Positions 39,173 through 48,237 of a stretch of 64,000 bases of DNA are shown here, piece by piece; within the stretch, counting starts at the first letter, position 1, and every line of letters begins with the position of its first letter. The translations under genes were made by a program, and so were the position numbers. Source of the stretch: Kitasatospora phosalacinea (GTDB lineage Bacteria; Actinomycetota; Actinomycetes; Streptomycetales; Streptomycetaceae). The notes beneath the pieces were generated by a model. The model did no database searches and was not told where the DNA came from. It saw only the letters and a program-made list of their open reading frames with translations. The stretch covers positions 5,366 through 69,365 of the forward strand of contig NZ_JNYE01000070.1 of assembly GCF_000717185.1 (NCBI RefSeq). Direction: 5' to 3'.

Positions 39173-40276
39173 CTACCAGGCGGTCTGCAGCCTGCGGACG
39201 GCGCGCCGGAGCTCGTCCTCGGCCGGGCCCTGGGCGGCCAGGTCGGTGAGCACCTCGTCGGCGGCCCGCGCGGTCCGCCGGGGGGAGGCGTCGGGGGTGC
39301 AGACGGCGTTCACCAGGAAGGCGTCCGGGTCGCGGGAGTCGAAGGGGCCGGAGAGGCCGGCCACCGCCGCCACCTGGGTGGCCAGCCGCCGTTCGCGGAC
39401 CAGGGTGCGGCGCAGTCGGCTCGACTCGCCGTCGCCGAGGACGGCGGCGGCGACCACGGCGGCCAGGTGGCCGGGCGTGCCGGGCGGCGGCATCCGGCGG
39501 CCGACGGCGACCGCCGGGAGCGGGGCGAGGCGGTCGGTGCGCTCCAGCACGCGGGGGACGGCGAGTTGGGGCTCGGCGAGGTCGGGCGGGGTGGCGGCGG
39601 TCCGGGCCGGGACCGTCCCGAAGTGCCGTTCGGCCAGTTCGACGGCCTGCCGGGGGTCGACGCCGCCGCAGACGGCGAGCACCGCGTTGCCCGGGGCGTA
39701 GTGGCGGGCGAAGAAGTCGGCGCACTCGGCGACGGTCGCGGCGGCGAGCGAGGCGTGGTCGCCGTACCCGTCGTGGGTGTTGGCGAAGGAGTCGAAGAGC
39801 ACCTGCGGCAGCTGGAAGGTCGGGAAGCCGCCGTAGGGCCGGTTGGTGACGGTGCGGCGGATCTCCTCGGCGACCACCGACGCCTGGGTGGCGATCGCCT
39901 CCGGGGTGATCCGGGGCGCCCGCATCCGGTCGGCCTCCAGGAAGAGGCCGAGCTCCAGGGCCTCGGCGGGCATCGCCTGGAAGTAGCTGGTGTGGTCGCG
40001 GTGGGTGGTGGCGTTGAAGACGCCGCCGTTGGCCTGGACGTGCCGGGCGTGCTCCTGCGGGCCCAGGCGGGCGCTGCCCTGGAACATCAGGTGCTCGAAG
40101 AGGTGCGCGAACCCGGACCGGGACTCGGAGCGGTAGCCGACCCCGTAGGCGACGGCCAGGCCGACGGCGGGGCTGCCCGGGTCCGGGAGGACGAGCAGCC
40201 GCAGGCCGTTGGCCAGCCGGTGCCGGTGCACCTCGGCGGTGGCGGCGGGCCGGGCCGCCGCGGTGGGCGCCGTCAC
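39173..40276 (-). CDS. M16 zinc peptidase, catalytic subunit
   Basis: This 367-aa M16 metallopeptidase has the inverted zinc motif HLFEH near residue 58 and the downstream Glu region in ASVVAEEIRRTV. It probably trims the RiPP leader or another part of the precursor together with its inactive partner. The protein ends at RRLQTAW, some 60-70 residues short of the usual end of the second M16 domain, exactly where the 30-bp repeat array starts. Repeat expansion may have removed its tail. GTGA overlaps with the ABC permease stop downstream. Confidence 0.88.
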   Translation of the reverse strand: MTAPTAAARPAATAEVHRHRLANGLRLLVLPDPGSPAVGLAVAYGVGYRSESRSGFAHLFEHLMFQGSARLGPQEHARHVQANGGVFNATTHRDHTSYFQAMPAEALELGLFLEADRMRAPRITPEAIATQASVVAEEIRRTVTNRPYGGFPTFQLPQVLFDSFANTHDGYGDHASLAAATVAECADFFARHYAPGNAVLAVCGGVDPRQAVELAERHFGTVPARTAATPPDLAEPQLAVPRVLERTDRLAPLPAVAVGRRMPPPGTPGHLAAVVAAAVLGDGESSRLRRTLVRERRLATQVAAVAGLSGPFDSRDPDAFLVNAVCTPDASPRRTARAADEVLTDLAAQGPAEDELRRAVRRLQTAW

Positions 40277-41031
40277 GAGCTGCGGCGGATCGCGCGGGCG
40301 GCGAACCAGACGGCGACCACCGCCAGGGCGGCCGCGACGGCCACCCCGACCAGGGTGTCGCTGCTGCCGAACTCGCCCGCGAACAGGGCGCGTTCGGCCG
40401 TCACGACGTGCGAGACCGGGTTCGCCTTCGCCAGCAGGGACAGCCAGTGCGGTGCCAGCGCCAGCGGCAGCAGCACGCCGGAGAGCAGCATCGCGGGCAG
40501 CATCAGGGCGTTGACCAGCTGCCCGTACGCCTCCTCGTGCCGCACCGTCAGCGCCAGCCCGTACGCCAGGCCCGCCACCGCCAGGCCGACCACGGTGACC
40601 AGGGCGAACGCCGCCAGCACCCCGCCGACCGGGGCCCGCAGCCCGGCGACCAGGGCGCCCAGGGTGAGCAGCACGGCCTGGGCGGTGAGCACCACGGCGT
40701 CCCGGAGCATCCGGCCCAGCATCAGGCCGGACTCGCCGGCCGCGGAGATCCGCATCCGGTCCAGCGTGCCGGAGCGGATCTCGGAGAGGATGCCGAAGCC
40801 GACGAAGACGGCGGAGAACAGGCCCTGCTGGACGAGCAGGCCGGGGACGAAGACCCGCCAGGTGTTGCCGCCGTCGAAGCCCGGGGCCTGGCTGATCCGG
40901 TTCAGCAGCGGGCCGAACAGGGCGAGGTAGAGCATCGGCTGCACCAGGCCGAAGACCACCCAGGCGGGCTTGCGGAGGGTGTAGCGCATCGAGCGCCGGA
41001 AGATGATCCAGCTGGTCGCGGCGGTGGTCAC
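40273..41031 (-). CDS. ABC-2 type permease (DrrB-like)
   Basis: This 252-aa membrane protein with six hydrophobic segments is an ABC-2 permease. Features are the N-terminal amphipathic start (SWIIFRRSMRYTLRKPAWVV), the central EIRSGTLDRMRISA coupling region and LSGVLLPLALAPHWL near residue 185, typical of daunorubicin-type exporters. The GTG overlaps the ATPase stop. With the ATPase it should export or confer immunity to the RiPP product. Confidence 0.9.
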   Translation of the reverse strand: MTTAATSWIIFRRSMRYTLRKPAWVVFGLVQPMLYLALFGPLLNRISQAPGFDGGNTWRVFVPGLLVQQGLFSAVFVGFGILSEIRSGTLDRMRISAAGESGLMLGRMLRDAVVLTAQAVLLTLGALVAGLRAPVGGVLAAFALVTVVGLAVAGLAYGLALTVRHEEAYGQLVNALMLPAMLLSGVLLPLALAPHWLSLLAKANPVSHVVTAERALFAGEFGSSDTLVGVAVAAALAVVAVWFAARAIRRSS

Positions 41032-42083
41032 GTGGTCACCTCGGTGTTCGGGGTCTCGGTGGCGGTCTCGGCCTCGGCGGCGGTCTCGGCAGCGGCCTCG
41101 GCGGTCTCGGCGGCGGGGGCCGGAGCGGGGGCCGGGGCGGGGCGGCCCTCCTCGCGCAGGGAGCGGCCGGTCAGGCGCAGGAAGACGTCGTCCAGGGTGG
41201 GGCGCTTGACGGAGACCGACTCCAGGGCGACGTCGGCGAGGTCGAGGGCCCGCAGCAGTTCGGGCAGCAGCCGCTGGGCGTGCGCGACGTGGAACTGCAC
41301 GCCCGCCGGGGTGGTGTCCAGGTCGCAGCCGGGGACGAGGCGGGCGACCACGGTCGCGGCGTCGCTGATCCGGTCGGTCTCCAGGGTGACCACGTCACCG
41401 CCGATCCGGCTCTTCAGCGCCTCGGCGGTGTCGGAGGCGATCACCCGGCCGCCGTCGATGACGACGATCCGGTCGCAGAGCTGGTCGGCCTCCTCCAGGT
41501 AGTGCGTGGTGAGGAAGACCGTGGTGCCGTGCTCGGCGCGCAGGCCGCGCAGGTGGTCCCAGAGGTTGGCCCGGCTCTGCGGGTCGAGGCCGCTGCTCGG
41601 CTCGTCCAGGAAGAGCACGGCGGGGCGGTGCACCAGGCCGAGCGCGAGGTCGACCCGGCGGCGCTGGCCGCCGGAGAGCCGGGAGAGCGGCCGTCCGGCG
41701 AAGGCGTCCAGCTCGAACCGGACGGTCAGCTCGGCGGCGCGGGCGGCGGCGTCGGCGGCCGTCATGCCCTGCAGCCGTGCCTGGGTGCGCAGTTCGTCGG
41801 AGACCAGGTGCTCGGTGCCGCCGGAGGACTGGCCGACGTAGCCGATCGCCCGGCGCACCGCGGCCCGTTCGCGGACCACGTCGTGGCCCGCGACGGTGGC
41901 GGTGCCGCCGTCGGGCGTCAGGAGGGTGGTGAGCATCCGCACCGTGGTGGTCTTCCCGGCGCCGTTGGGGCCGAGGAAGCCGACCATCTCCCCCTCGGCG
42001 ACCTCCAGGTCGACGCCCCGGACGGCTTCGACCACGCCGAAGCGGGTCCGGTACGAGTGGCTGAGTCCTTGCGCGCTGATCAC
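41028..42083 (-). CDS. ABC transporter ATPase (DrrA-like)
   Basis: This 351-aa nucleotide-binding subunit has Walker A GPNGAGKTTTVRML near residue 38, the signature LSGGQRRRVDLALGLVH near 138, Walker B VLFLDEPSSGLDP near 158 and a switch His in FLTTHYLEEA. It carries the DrrA-type C-terminal domain plus an unusual Pro/Ala/Glu-rich tail of about 40 residues (PAPAPAPAPAAETAEAAA). A GTG start follows GGAGG. It is divergent from the precursor gene. Confidence 0.93.
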   Translation of the reverse strand: MISAQGLSHSYRTRFGVVEAVRGVDLEVAEGEMVGFLGPNGAGKTTTVRMLTTLLTPDGGTATVAGHDVVRERAAVRRAIGYVGQSSGGTEHLVSDELRTQARLQGMTAADAAARAAELTVRFELDAFAGRPLSRLSGGQRRRVDLALGLVHRPAVLFLDEPSSGLDPQSRANLWDHLRGLRAEHGTTVFLTTHYLEEADQLCDRIVVIDGGRVIASDTAEALKSRIGGDVVTLETDRISDAATVVARLVPGCDLDTTPAGVQFHVAHAQRLLPELLRALDLADVALESVSVKRPTLDDVFLRLTGRSLREEGRPAPAPAPAPAAETAEAAAETAAEAETATETPNTEVTT

Positions 42084-42514
42084 GGGGGTTCCTCCAGGCC
42101 TGGGGCGGACGGGACGCCGCGGGGGCGGGCGGACGGAAGGCGGGGCCCGTGCGGCGGGGCCCGCGTCGTCGTCGCCCGGGGGCGGCGGTGGGGGCCGGGA
42201 CGGGTCCGGCCCCGGCGGTCCGTCGGCGGCGGCCGGGCACCGCGTCACTCTGGCCGGTGCCGCGCGGCGGAGTCCAGCCCCGGCCGGGCCGGGGAGGCCC
42301 GCTGACAGGAAGGTGCCAGCGGCGGCGGGCCGGATCCGCCGGAATGTCCGGAATGGCCGCAGGGGGCGGCCTGACCTGCATTTCATGTCCGCGACAAGTC
42401 GGGGGCGGGCGGCATTTTGCTGCCGCCCGAATTCCTTGCCGCGGTCTCCCGGCAGGCAGTTAGCTCATCCACCAGTTACCGGCAGCCCGCCGGTAGACCA
42501 GAAGGGAAACCGCC
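42084..42514. promoter_or_regulatory. Divergent promoter region of the RiPP cluster
   Basis: This 431-base gap lies between the leftward ABC operon and the rightward precursor. No convincing gene was seen in it. A perfect 9-base inverted repeat (CGGGCGGCA-TTTTGC-TGCCGCCCG at 42406-42429) and a 6-base one (TACCGG/CCGGTA at 42477-42495) are candidate operator or attenuator elements for precursor expression. Promoter hexamers could not be assigned with confidence. Confidence 0.5.
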
Positions 42515-42724
42515 ATGAGCACTGCTGTGGACTTCGCCGCGTTCGACGTCAACGAGCTGGCCGTCCTGGACGCCAACGACGCCGTCGCGCTGCCCGACAT
42601 GGGCGCCTCCGTCATCATCATCTTCGGCTACACCGAGGACGGCGAGGAGATCCTCACCGAGGACTCCCTCAACAGCGAGGCGGCCGGCAGCGGCTCGCTC
42701 AGCACCTCCTCCTCCTGCTGCTGA
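42515..42724 (+). CDS. Thiopeptide-like RiPP precursor peptide
   Basis: This 69-aa peptide starts at an ATG with AGAAGGGAAAC upstream. The N-terminal part is acidic (FDVNELAVLDANDAVALPDM) and contains ALPDMGAS, nearly the ALPENGAS leader-core junction of lactazole precursor LazA. Unlike LazA, 37 residues follow that Ser: a hydrophobic VIIIFGY, an acidic EDGEEILTEDSLNSE and a Ser-rich end GSGSLSTSSSCC. The only two Cys are the last residues. Either cleavage/pyridine formation begins at Ser32 giving a very long core, or the core is the C-terminal SGSLSTSSSCC and the rest is extended leader. It is followed immediately by the maturation genes. Confidence 0.9.
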   Translation: MSTAVDFAAFDVNELAVLDANDAVALPDMGASVIIIFGYTEDGEEILTEDSLNSEAAGSGSLSTSSSCC

Positions 42725-42762
42725 CCCCTCGCAGCACCTGAACGGCCCACCCGACTTCTCGT

Positions 42763-42830
42763 AGCCGGGTACCGGCAGAGCCGGTGAAACCCCACCGAAC
42801 GGCCGTCAGCGATCGTGCCGCCGGTTTCAC
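42763..42830 (+). terminator. Hairpins between precursor and maturation genes (attenuator-like)
   Basis: The 142-base gap holds GCCGG-GTA-CCGGC near 42763 and an inverted repeat GTGAAACC/GGTTTCAC at 42784-42791 and 42823-42830. Partial termination here would give more precursor than enzyme mRNA, as is common in RiPP clusters. The roles are inferred. Confidence 0.45.
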
Positions 42831-42866
42831 ACCGACCGACCGATTCGTGCATTTCCTGGAGTCGCC

Positions 42867-43916
42867 ATGCGAACCATCGATCCGGGCCTGGCCATACGGA
42901 TTTTTGACTATTCGGAGAATCCGCGGGAGTTGCTGCGCGAAATCAGCGAGCCCCTGCTGCGCCTGAAGGACGCGCAGCAACTCCCCGTGGTCCACGTGCG
43001 CCGGGGCTGGCTGCACGGCTCGCACCTCCACCTGGTCCTGCGCCCCTACGGCGAACGGGCCGTCGACGCCGGAGAGTTCGTCGCCGCCGCGGCCGCGCTG
43101 GCCGCCGCCCGCGACGCGCGCACCCCCGACCGGGACGCCTACCTGCGCCGCGCCGGCGAACTCGCCCGCTGGGAGAACGTCCGCGACGAGCTGCTGCCCC
43201 ACCACCCGCAGGGCACCGTCACCACCGAACCGCACCGGCCGCGCGCCGACTCCCCCGCGCTCTCCCGGGCCGTCGACCAGATCATGGGACGCTTCCTCGA
43301 ACCGGTCCTCGGCTCGCTGACCGTCCCCGAGGCCGACCTGCTGCCGCACCTCGCCCACGTCCTCGCCCTGCTCGCCCGCACCCACCCGCGCGGCATCAGC
43401 GCCGGAGCCCTGCCCTACCGCTCGCACGCCGAGGGCGTCGCCTCCGCCACCGGCAAGCACACCGACCTCACCGCCGCCTTCGCCGCCCGCTACGCCAAGG
43501 ACCGCCCGGTCTTCCTCGACGCCCTCCAGGCCCCCGTCCACAGCGACACCCTGCGCGCCTGGGAACGGGCCATGCAGTACGCCTGGGGCGTCGCCGAGGC
43601 CCACACCGCCGGACAGGCCGTCGACGACCGCGTCCTGCAGAACGCCTCCGGCGGCGACTGGGAACACCCGCTCGGCACCCCCGTCCGCAGCGACTTCATC
43701 GGCGAACTCCTGGACGGCGGCATGCTGCGCAGCCCCTCCTACCGCCACATCGCGCACCGGATCGTCCTCAACGTCCTCTACACCAGCCTCACCTGCTTCG
43801 GCATCACCCCCATGCAGCGCTACTACCTCTGCTACGGGCTGGGCGAGGGGACCGACGAGGTGACCGGCACGTCCTCCATCGAACGGGTGCGCGCCTTCAG
43901 CAGGGAGCTGGCATGA
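42867..43916 (+). CDS. Thiopeptide pyridine synthase (TbtD/LazC-like)
   Basis: This 349-aa protein of the LanB C-terminal-like family has VVHVRRGWLHGSHLHLVLRP near residue 40 and LTCFGITPMQRYYLCYGLG near 320. It lacks the HMxxNR motif of glutamate-elimination domains. That combination fits the formal [4+2] enzymes that join two dehydroalanines into a pyridine and expel the leader. The assignment over elimination is an inference supported by the separate elimination gene at 51943. An ATG start is preceded by TGGAG. It overlaps the LanB gene by ATGA. Confidence 0.78.
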   Translation: MRTIDPGLAIRIFDYSENPRELLREISEPLLRLKDAQQLPVVHVRRGWLHGSHLHLVLRPYGERAVDAGEFVAAAAALAAARDARTPDRDAYLRRAGELARWENVRDELLPHHPQGTVTTEPHRPRADSPALSRAVDQIMGRFLEPVLGSLTVPEADLLPHLAHVLALLARTHPRGISAGALPYRSHAEGVASATGKHTDLTAAFAARYAKDRPVFLDALQAPVHSDTLRAWERAMQYAWGVAEAHTAGQAVDDRVLQNASGGDWEHPLGTPVRSDFIGELLDGGMLRSPSYRHIAHRIVLNVLYTSLTCFGITPMQRYYLCYGLGEGTDEVTGTSSIERVRAFSRELA

Positions 43917-46498
43917 CCGAGACCTGGCACCTCGCCGACACCCCCGTCCACCGGGTCAACCCCACCCCCGGCCTGCGCCTGGGCGGCGACCGGCTCGGCA
44001 CCGTCCTGCGCGCCCTGTTCGGCGCCCACCGCGACTGCCGGGCCCTGGCCGACGCCGCCTGCGACGAGCTCTACCGCCTCGCCGGCACCGCCACCGGCCG
44101 CGAACGGCACCGCCTGCTGCGCCTCAAGCGCGCCGTCTTCAACGACCGCACCCCCGACACCGCCGACCTGCACGGCACCTGGCAGACCCCGCTCCCGCCC
44201 GCCGTCACCGCCTGGCTGGCCGCCGAGGAACGCGGACGGCTCGCCCGCACCGCCCTGGAGACCGGCCTCCCCGGCCTCCTCGCCGAGGAACGCGAACGCC
44301 TCGCCCGCGCCGTCGGCTCCGAACCGCTCCAGCTCTCGCTCGCCCTCAACTCCCCCCAGGTGCTCGACGCCGCCCAGCGCTACCGCACCTCACCGGGAAC
44401 GCCCACCGCCCGGCAGCGCAAGTCCGAACGCGGACTGCTCCAGCACCTCGCCCGCGCCCTGCTCCGGGTCAGCCCGCTGTCCCGGCTCACCGCCGTCGGC
44501 TTCGCGCACTGGTCCGAGGACGGCCGCCGCCTCGACGAACCCGCCTTCGACCGCCGCCGCGCCCACGCCGTCCTCACCCCCGACCGGGCGCTCCTCTCCG
44601 GCCTGGTCAACGGCATCGCCGCCGCCCCCCGCCCCGGCCCGCCCCCCGCCGCCGTCCAGCGCAACCCGATGCTCCGCCGGGAAGGCACCCACCTGCGCTT
44701 CCCGCACGTCGCCGACGGACGCCGCCGCACCCTCGCCGCCGAGTCCAACGAGCAGCTCACCGCCCTGCTGAAACTCCTCGTCCTCGGCCCGCTGCCCGTC
44801 GACCTGCTCACCGCCGAACTCGCCCGCCGCTTCGCCGTCCCCGCGGCGGAGGCCGCCCGGCTGGTCGGCGCCGCCTTCGACGCCCAGATCCTGGTCGCCG
44901 CCCCGCTCCTCGACGAACAGGCCGCCGACCCGCTGCCCGAGGCCGAGAAACTGCTCGCCGAGCACCACCCCGAAGCCGCCGCCGCCGTCGCCGCGGTCGC
45001 CGCCGACCTCGACCTGATGGCCCGCGACTCGGTCGGCGGACGCCGCGCCGCCCTCACCCGGATCCGCACCGCCGAGGCCGAACTCAACCGGCTCAGCGCC
45101 TGCCCCGCCAAACTCCAGGTCAACGAGGACTACCTGCTCGAACCCGCCGCCGTCTCGCCCGACGGCTACCGCACCGCCCTCGCCGACCTCGGCCGGGTCA
45201 CCGCCTTCCAGGGCCTCTTCGACCGCCACCACGAGATCCGGGCCCTGCTCAGCCGCGCCTTCACCGACCGCTTCGGCCCCGGCGCCCGCGTCCCCCTGAT
45301 CGACCACGCCGACGACCTCGTCAGCCTGGTCCGCTCCCGGGAACTCTCCCTCACCCGGGCCACCGCCGAGGAGTGGGGCCCCGCCGACGGCTCCCTGACC
45401 GAACTGCGCCGCCGCCGCGCGAGCGCCCTCGCCATCCTCGCCGACCGCTTCCGCGACGCCGGCGACGCCACCGAGGCCACCGTCGACCCCGCCCACCTCG
45501 CCGCGCTCGCCGACGGCCTCCCCGACCGCTTCCACCTCCCCACCGCCTCCTACGGCCTGCTCGTCCAGCCCGTCGACGGCCGACTCGTCCTGAACGCCTG
45601 CTACACCGGACACGGCCAGCTCGTCACCCGCTTCCTCGGCGCCCAGGCCGCCCTCGGCAGCGACGCCGCCACCCGGATCGCCCGGCGCATCCGCCACCAG
45701 GGCACCGACGGCGTCCGCCTCGTCGAGGACCACGGACTGCACCGCGCCAACATCAACCACCGGATGCGCCTGCTCGACGAGACCCACACCCCCGCCGACT
45801 GGCTCGCCACCACCCTCGCCCACGACCCCGCCACCGACCGCCTCCACCTCCTCGACCGGGACGGCCGACCGGTCCGGGTGATGTCGCTCGGCATGAAGTG
45901 GGCCGAACTCCAGCCCACCCCGATCACCCTCGCCGTCTGGCTGCACGACACCGGCCGGGTCGCCTTCGACCCGATCGGCCGACTGCACGCCCGGCGCACC
46001 GGCACCGACGGCTCCACCGTCCGCTACCCCCGGCTCGTCGCCGGGGACGTGGTTCTGCAACGCCGCCGCTGGTACCCCGGCGACGACCTGCCGACCGCCC
46101 CCGGCGGCGAACCCGAGGACGAGGCCGCCCACTTGATCGCCACCACGCGCTGGCGGGCCGCCCACGACGTCCCCGAGGAGATCGTCATGAAGACTCCGCT
46201 CGGCCTGCCCGCCGGGCGGGACCTCTCGGGCGAGGCCGCCGCCGCGGCCCTCACCCGCTACCTCAGGACCCGCAGCCGGGAGAAGCCCCAGTACCTCGAC
46301 CTCGGCAGCGCGCTGATGGTCCGCGCCCTGCCGAAGTTCCTGGAACGCCGCAGCGCCGGGTACTTCGAGGAGGCGCTGCCCGGCGTGCGCAGCGGCGTGC
46401 CGGCCGCCGAATGGCTGCTGGAGTACGACCTGGAGCACGGCTCGGAGCACGGCTCGGAGCGCCCGCGGGGCGCCGCGACCGCGGGGGAGGGCGCGTGA
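43913..46498 (+). CDS. LanB-type dehydratase, tRNA-Glu glutamylation domain
   Basis: This 861-aa protein corresponds to the N-terminal part of lantibiotic dehydratases (TbtB/LazB-like). It would transfer glutamate from Glu-tRNA to Ser/Thr of the precursor as the first step toward dehydroalanines. It retains the basic segment RQRKSERG followed by SPLSRLTAVGFAHW near residue 175, and LQVNEDYLLEP near residue 400. Further on it has FTDRFGPGARVPLIDHADD, GPADGSLTEL, VVLQRRRWYPGDDLP and the terminal AEWLLEYD. It is linked by ATGA and GTGA overlaps to its neighbours. The paralogue at 34187 has lost part of these features. Confidence 0.92.
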   Translation: MTETWHLADTPVHRVNPTPGLRLGGDRLGTVLRALFGAHRDCRALADAACDELYRLAGTATGRERHRLLRLKRAVFNDRTPDTADLHGTWQTPLPPAVTAWLAAEERGRLARTALETGLPGLLAEERERLARAVGSEPLQLSLALNSPQVLDAAQRYRTSPGTPTARQRKSERGLLQHLARALLRVSPLSRLTAVGFAHWSEDGRRLDEPAFDRRRAHAVLTPDRALLSGLVNGIAAAPRPGPPPAAVQRNPMLRREGTHLRFPHVADGRRRTLAAESNEQLTALLKLLVLGPLPVDLLTAELARRFAVPAAEAARLVGAAFDAQILVAAPLLDEQAADPLPEAEKLLAEHHPEAAAAVAAVAADLDLMARDSVGGRRAALTRIRTAEAELNRLSACPAKLQVNEDYLLEPAAVSPDGYRTALADLGRVTAFQGLFDRHHEIRALLSRAFTDRFGPGARVPLIDHADDLVSLVRSRELSLTRATAEEWGPADGSLTELRRRRASALAILADRFRDAGDATEATVDPAHLAALADGLPDRFHLPTASYGLLVQPVDGRLVLNACYTGHGQLVTRFLGAQAALGSDAATRIARRIRHQGTDGVRLVEDHGLHRANINHRMRLLDETHTPADWLATTLAHDPATDRLHLLDRDGRPVRVMSLGMKWAELQPTPITLAVWLHDTGRVAFDPIGRLHARRTGTDGSTVRYPRLVAGDVVLQRRRWYPGDDLPTAPGGEPEDEAAHLIATTRWRAAHDVPEEIVMKTPLGLPAGRDLSGEAAAAALTRYLRTRSREKPQYLDLGSALMVRALPKFLERRSAGYFEEALPGVRSGVPAAEWLLEYDLEHGSEHGSERPRGAATAGEGA

Positions 46499-48237
46499 GG
46501 GTCAAACTGCGTCCCGGAACGCACTTCGCCCCCGTCCAGCGCGGCGTGTACGTCACCCGGGGCGGCGAGTCCTTCGTCCTCGCCGGGCCGCCGGTGCTGT
46601 ACACCGTCCTGGACAGCCGCCTCGCGGAACTCACCGACGGCACGGACGTCGACGCCCTCGTCGCGGCCTTCGGCGACGAGTCCGCCCGCCCGGTCCTCGA
46701 CCGCGTCCTGCGCGCCCTGCTCGACCGGGACGTCCTGCTCGACCTCGACGCCCTCACCACCCCCGCACCCGACCCGGCCACCGCCGCCCGGCACGCCGAG
46801 ACGCTCGCCTACCTGGAGGCCCACAGCCCCGACCCCTACCGGGACTTCGCCCGGCTGCGGGCCGCGAAGGTGCACGTCCTGGGCGGCGGACCGGCCGCCG
46901 GGACGGCCGCCCGGTCGCTGCGGCGCCACGGCGTGACGGACACGAGCGTGTCCGCGAGCCTGTCCGCGGACGGCAGCGGTGGCAGCGAGGCGGTCGCGGC
47001 GGCGGACTGGACGGTCCTGGTCACCGACCACGAGCACCCGTCCGACCCGCCCGCGGCGCTTCCCCCCGGCACCCGGGTGGTCACCGTCCACGCCGGGCCC
47101 CGGGCAGCCGTGGTGGCCGAACCCGACGCCACCACCGACCCGGCCGCCCTCGAAGCCGCCGTCCGCCGCGCCGAAGCCTGGACCACCGACGACCCCGAAG
47201 CCGCCGCCCCCCGCCCCCTCAGCGCCGTCCTCGCCGGAGCCCTCGCCGCCCGCGCCGTCCTGGCCGCCCTCACCGGCATCGACCCCGCCCCCCGGAAGGC
47301 CACAGTGATCCACGGCCACCAACTCCGGACCGCCCGCATCCCCCTCCCGGAGGCGCTCGTGGTGGCCGGGGGCGGTGCTGACGTCGCCTCAGCAGGTGCG
47401 GGGCTCCCTGCCGCGTCCGCCGGGGCGGCCGGGGACGGGCGGTCCGGGCCCGCCGGGGTGCCGGCGGAGGAGCGGGAGCTGCCCGGAGCGCAGGACCTGC
47501 TCGCCGCCTGGGCACCGCTGACGGCCCGGTGGACCGGGCCGGTGCGGCTGGGGCGCGACCTCGACCTGGACCAACTGCCGTTCGCGCTGGAGACCGCCGA
47601 CCTGCTGACCGGCCCGACCCCCGTCCGGGTCGTGGGCTGGGGCGCGGACCGGGCGGCGGCCGGTGTCGCCGCGCTGCTGGCCGCGGCGCGCCGGATGGCC
47701 GGGCCCGACGGCGCGGCCGGGGCGACGGAGGAGCGCTGGCTGCTCGACGGGGCGCTGCGGCAGCTCGGCACCGAACTGCTGCTCGACCGCCCGGGGGAGC
47801 CGCTGGGCTGGGACGGCCTGGGCAGCACCGAGGGCCGGACGCTGCTGGGCCTCCTGGAGTCCTGGTTCGGTCGGACGGTGGAACTGTCGCACCGCCGCTG
47901 CCCGGTGCTCGACTGGTCACTGGTGACCGTCACCGAGCAGGACGGAACGGTGGCCGCCGCCGAATGGGGCGACACCCCGGCCGCCGCCGCCCGCACGGCC
48001 CTCGCCACCGCCGTGGCCCGGGCCCAGGCCGACCCCGAGGTGCGGGCCCTGTTCGCCGAACAGCCGGTCGGCACCGGCACGTTGGAGAACTGCCCGGCCG
48101 CCGCGGTGCGCTCCGCACTGGACCGCCTCCGCACCGACCCGGCCACCCGGGGCCGCACACTGCGCGCCCGCCGCCTGCCCCACGACCCGGTCGCCGGGCC
48201 GATCCCGCTCCACTGCGGGCCGGTGAAGCTCGCATGA
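46495..48237 (+). CDS. RRE/ocin-ThiF-like leader-binding cyclodehydratase partner
   Basis: This 580-aa protein begins with an RRE-like leader-binding region (VRVKLRPGTHFAPVQRGVYV) and continues with a ThiF/E1-like domain (VHVLGGGPAAGTAARSLRR near 125). The C-terminal domain ends DPVAGPIPLHCGPVKLA. It matches the TbtF/LazD role: hold the precursor leader and present Cys/Ser to the YcaO enzyme. GTG start inside a GTGA overlap; the stop overlaps the YcaO ATG. Confidence 0.88.
   Translation: MRVKLRPGTHFAPVQRGVYVTRGGESFVLAGPPVLYTVLDSRLAELTDGTDVDALVAAFGDESARPVLDRVLRALLDRDVLLDLDALTTPAPDPATAARHAETLAYLEAHSPDPYRDFARLRAAKVHVLGGGPAAGTAARSLRRHGVTDTSVSASLSADGSGGSEAVAAADWTVLVTDHEHPSDPPAALPPGTRVVTVHAGPRAAVVAEPDATTDPAALEAAVRRAEAWTTDDPEAAAPRPLSAVLAGALAARAVLAALTGIDPAPRKATVIHGHQLRTARIPLPEALVVAGGGADVASAGAGLPAASAGAAGDGRSGPAGVPAEERELPGAQDLLAAWAPLTARWTGPVRLGRDLDLDQLPFALETADLLTGPTPVRVVGWGADRAAAGVAALLAAARRMAGPDGAAGATEERWLLDGALRQLGTELLLDRPGEPLGWDGLGSTEGRTLLGLLESWFGRTVELSHRRCPVLDWSLVTVTEQDGTVAAAEWGDTPAAAARTALATAVARAQADPEVRALFAEQPVGTGTLENCPAAAVRSALDRLRTDPATRGRTLRARRLPHDPVAGPIPLHCGPVKLA

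Noticed and set aside
42149..42463. Possible second RiPP precursor or small gene in the divergent promoter region
   Set aside because: The frame is Arg/Gly-rich shadow coding with no leader-like pattern, no good ribosome site and no Ser/Cys core.
42867..43916. Glutamate-elimination domain
   Set aside because: It lacks the HMxxNR block that the 51943-53019 protein has, so pyridine synthase is the better assignment.
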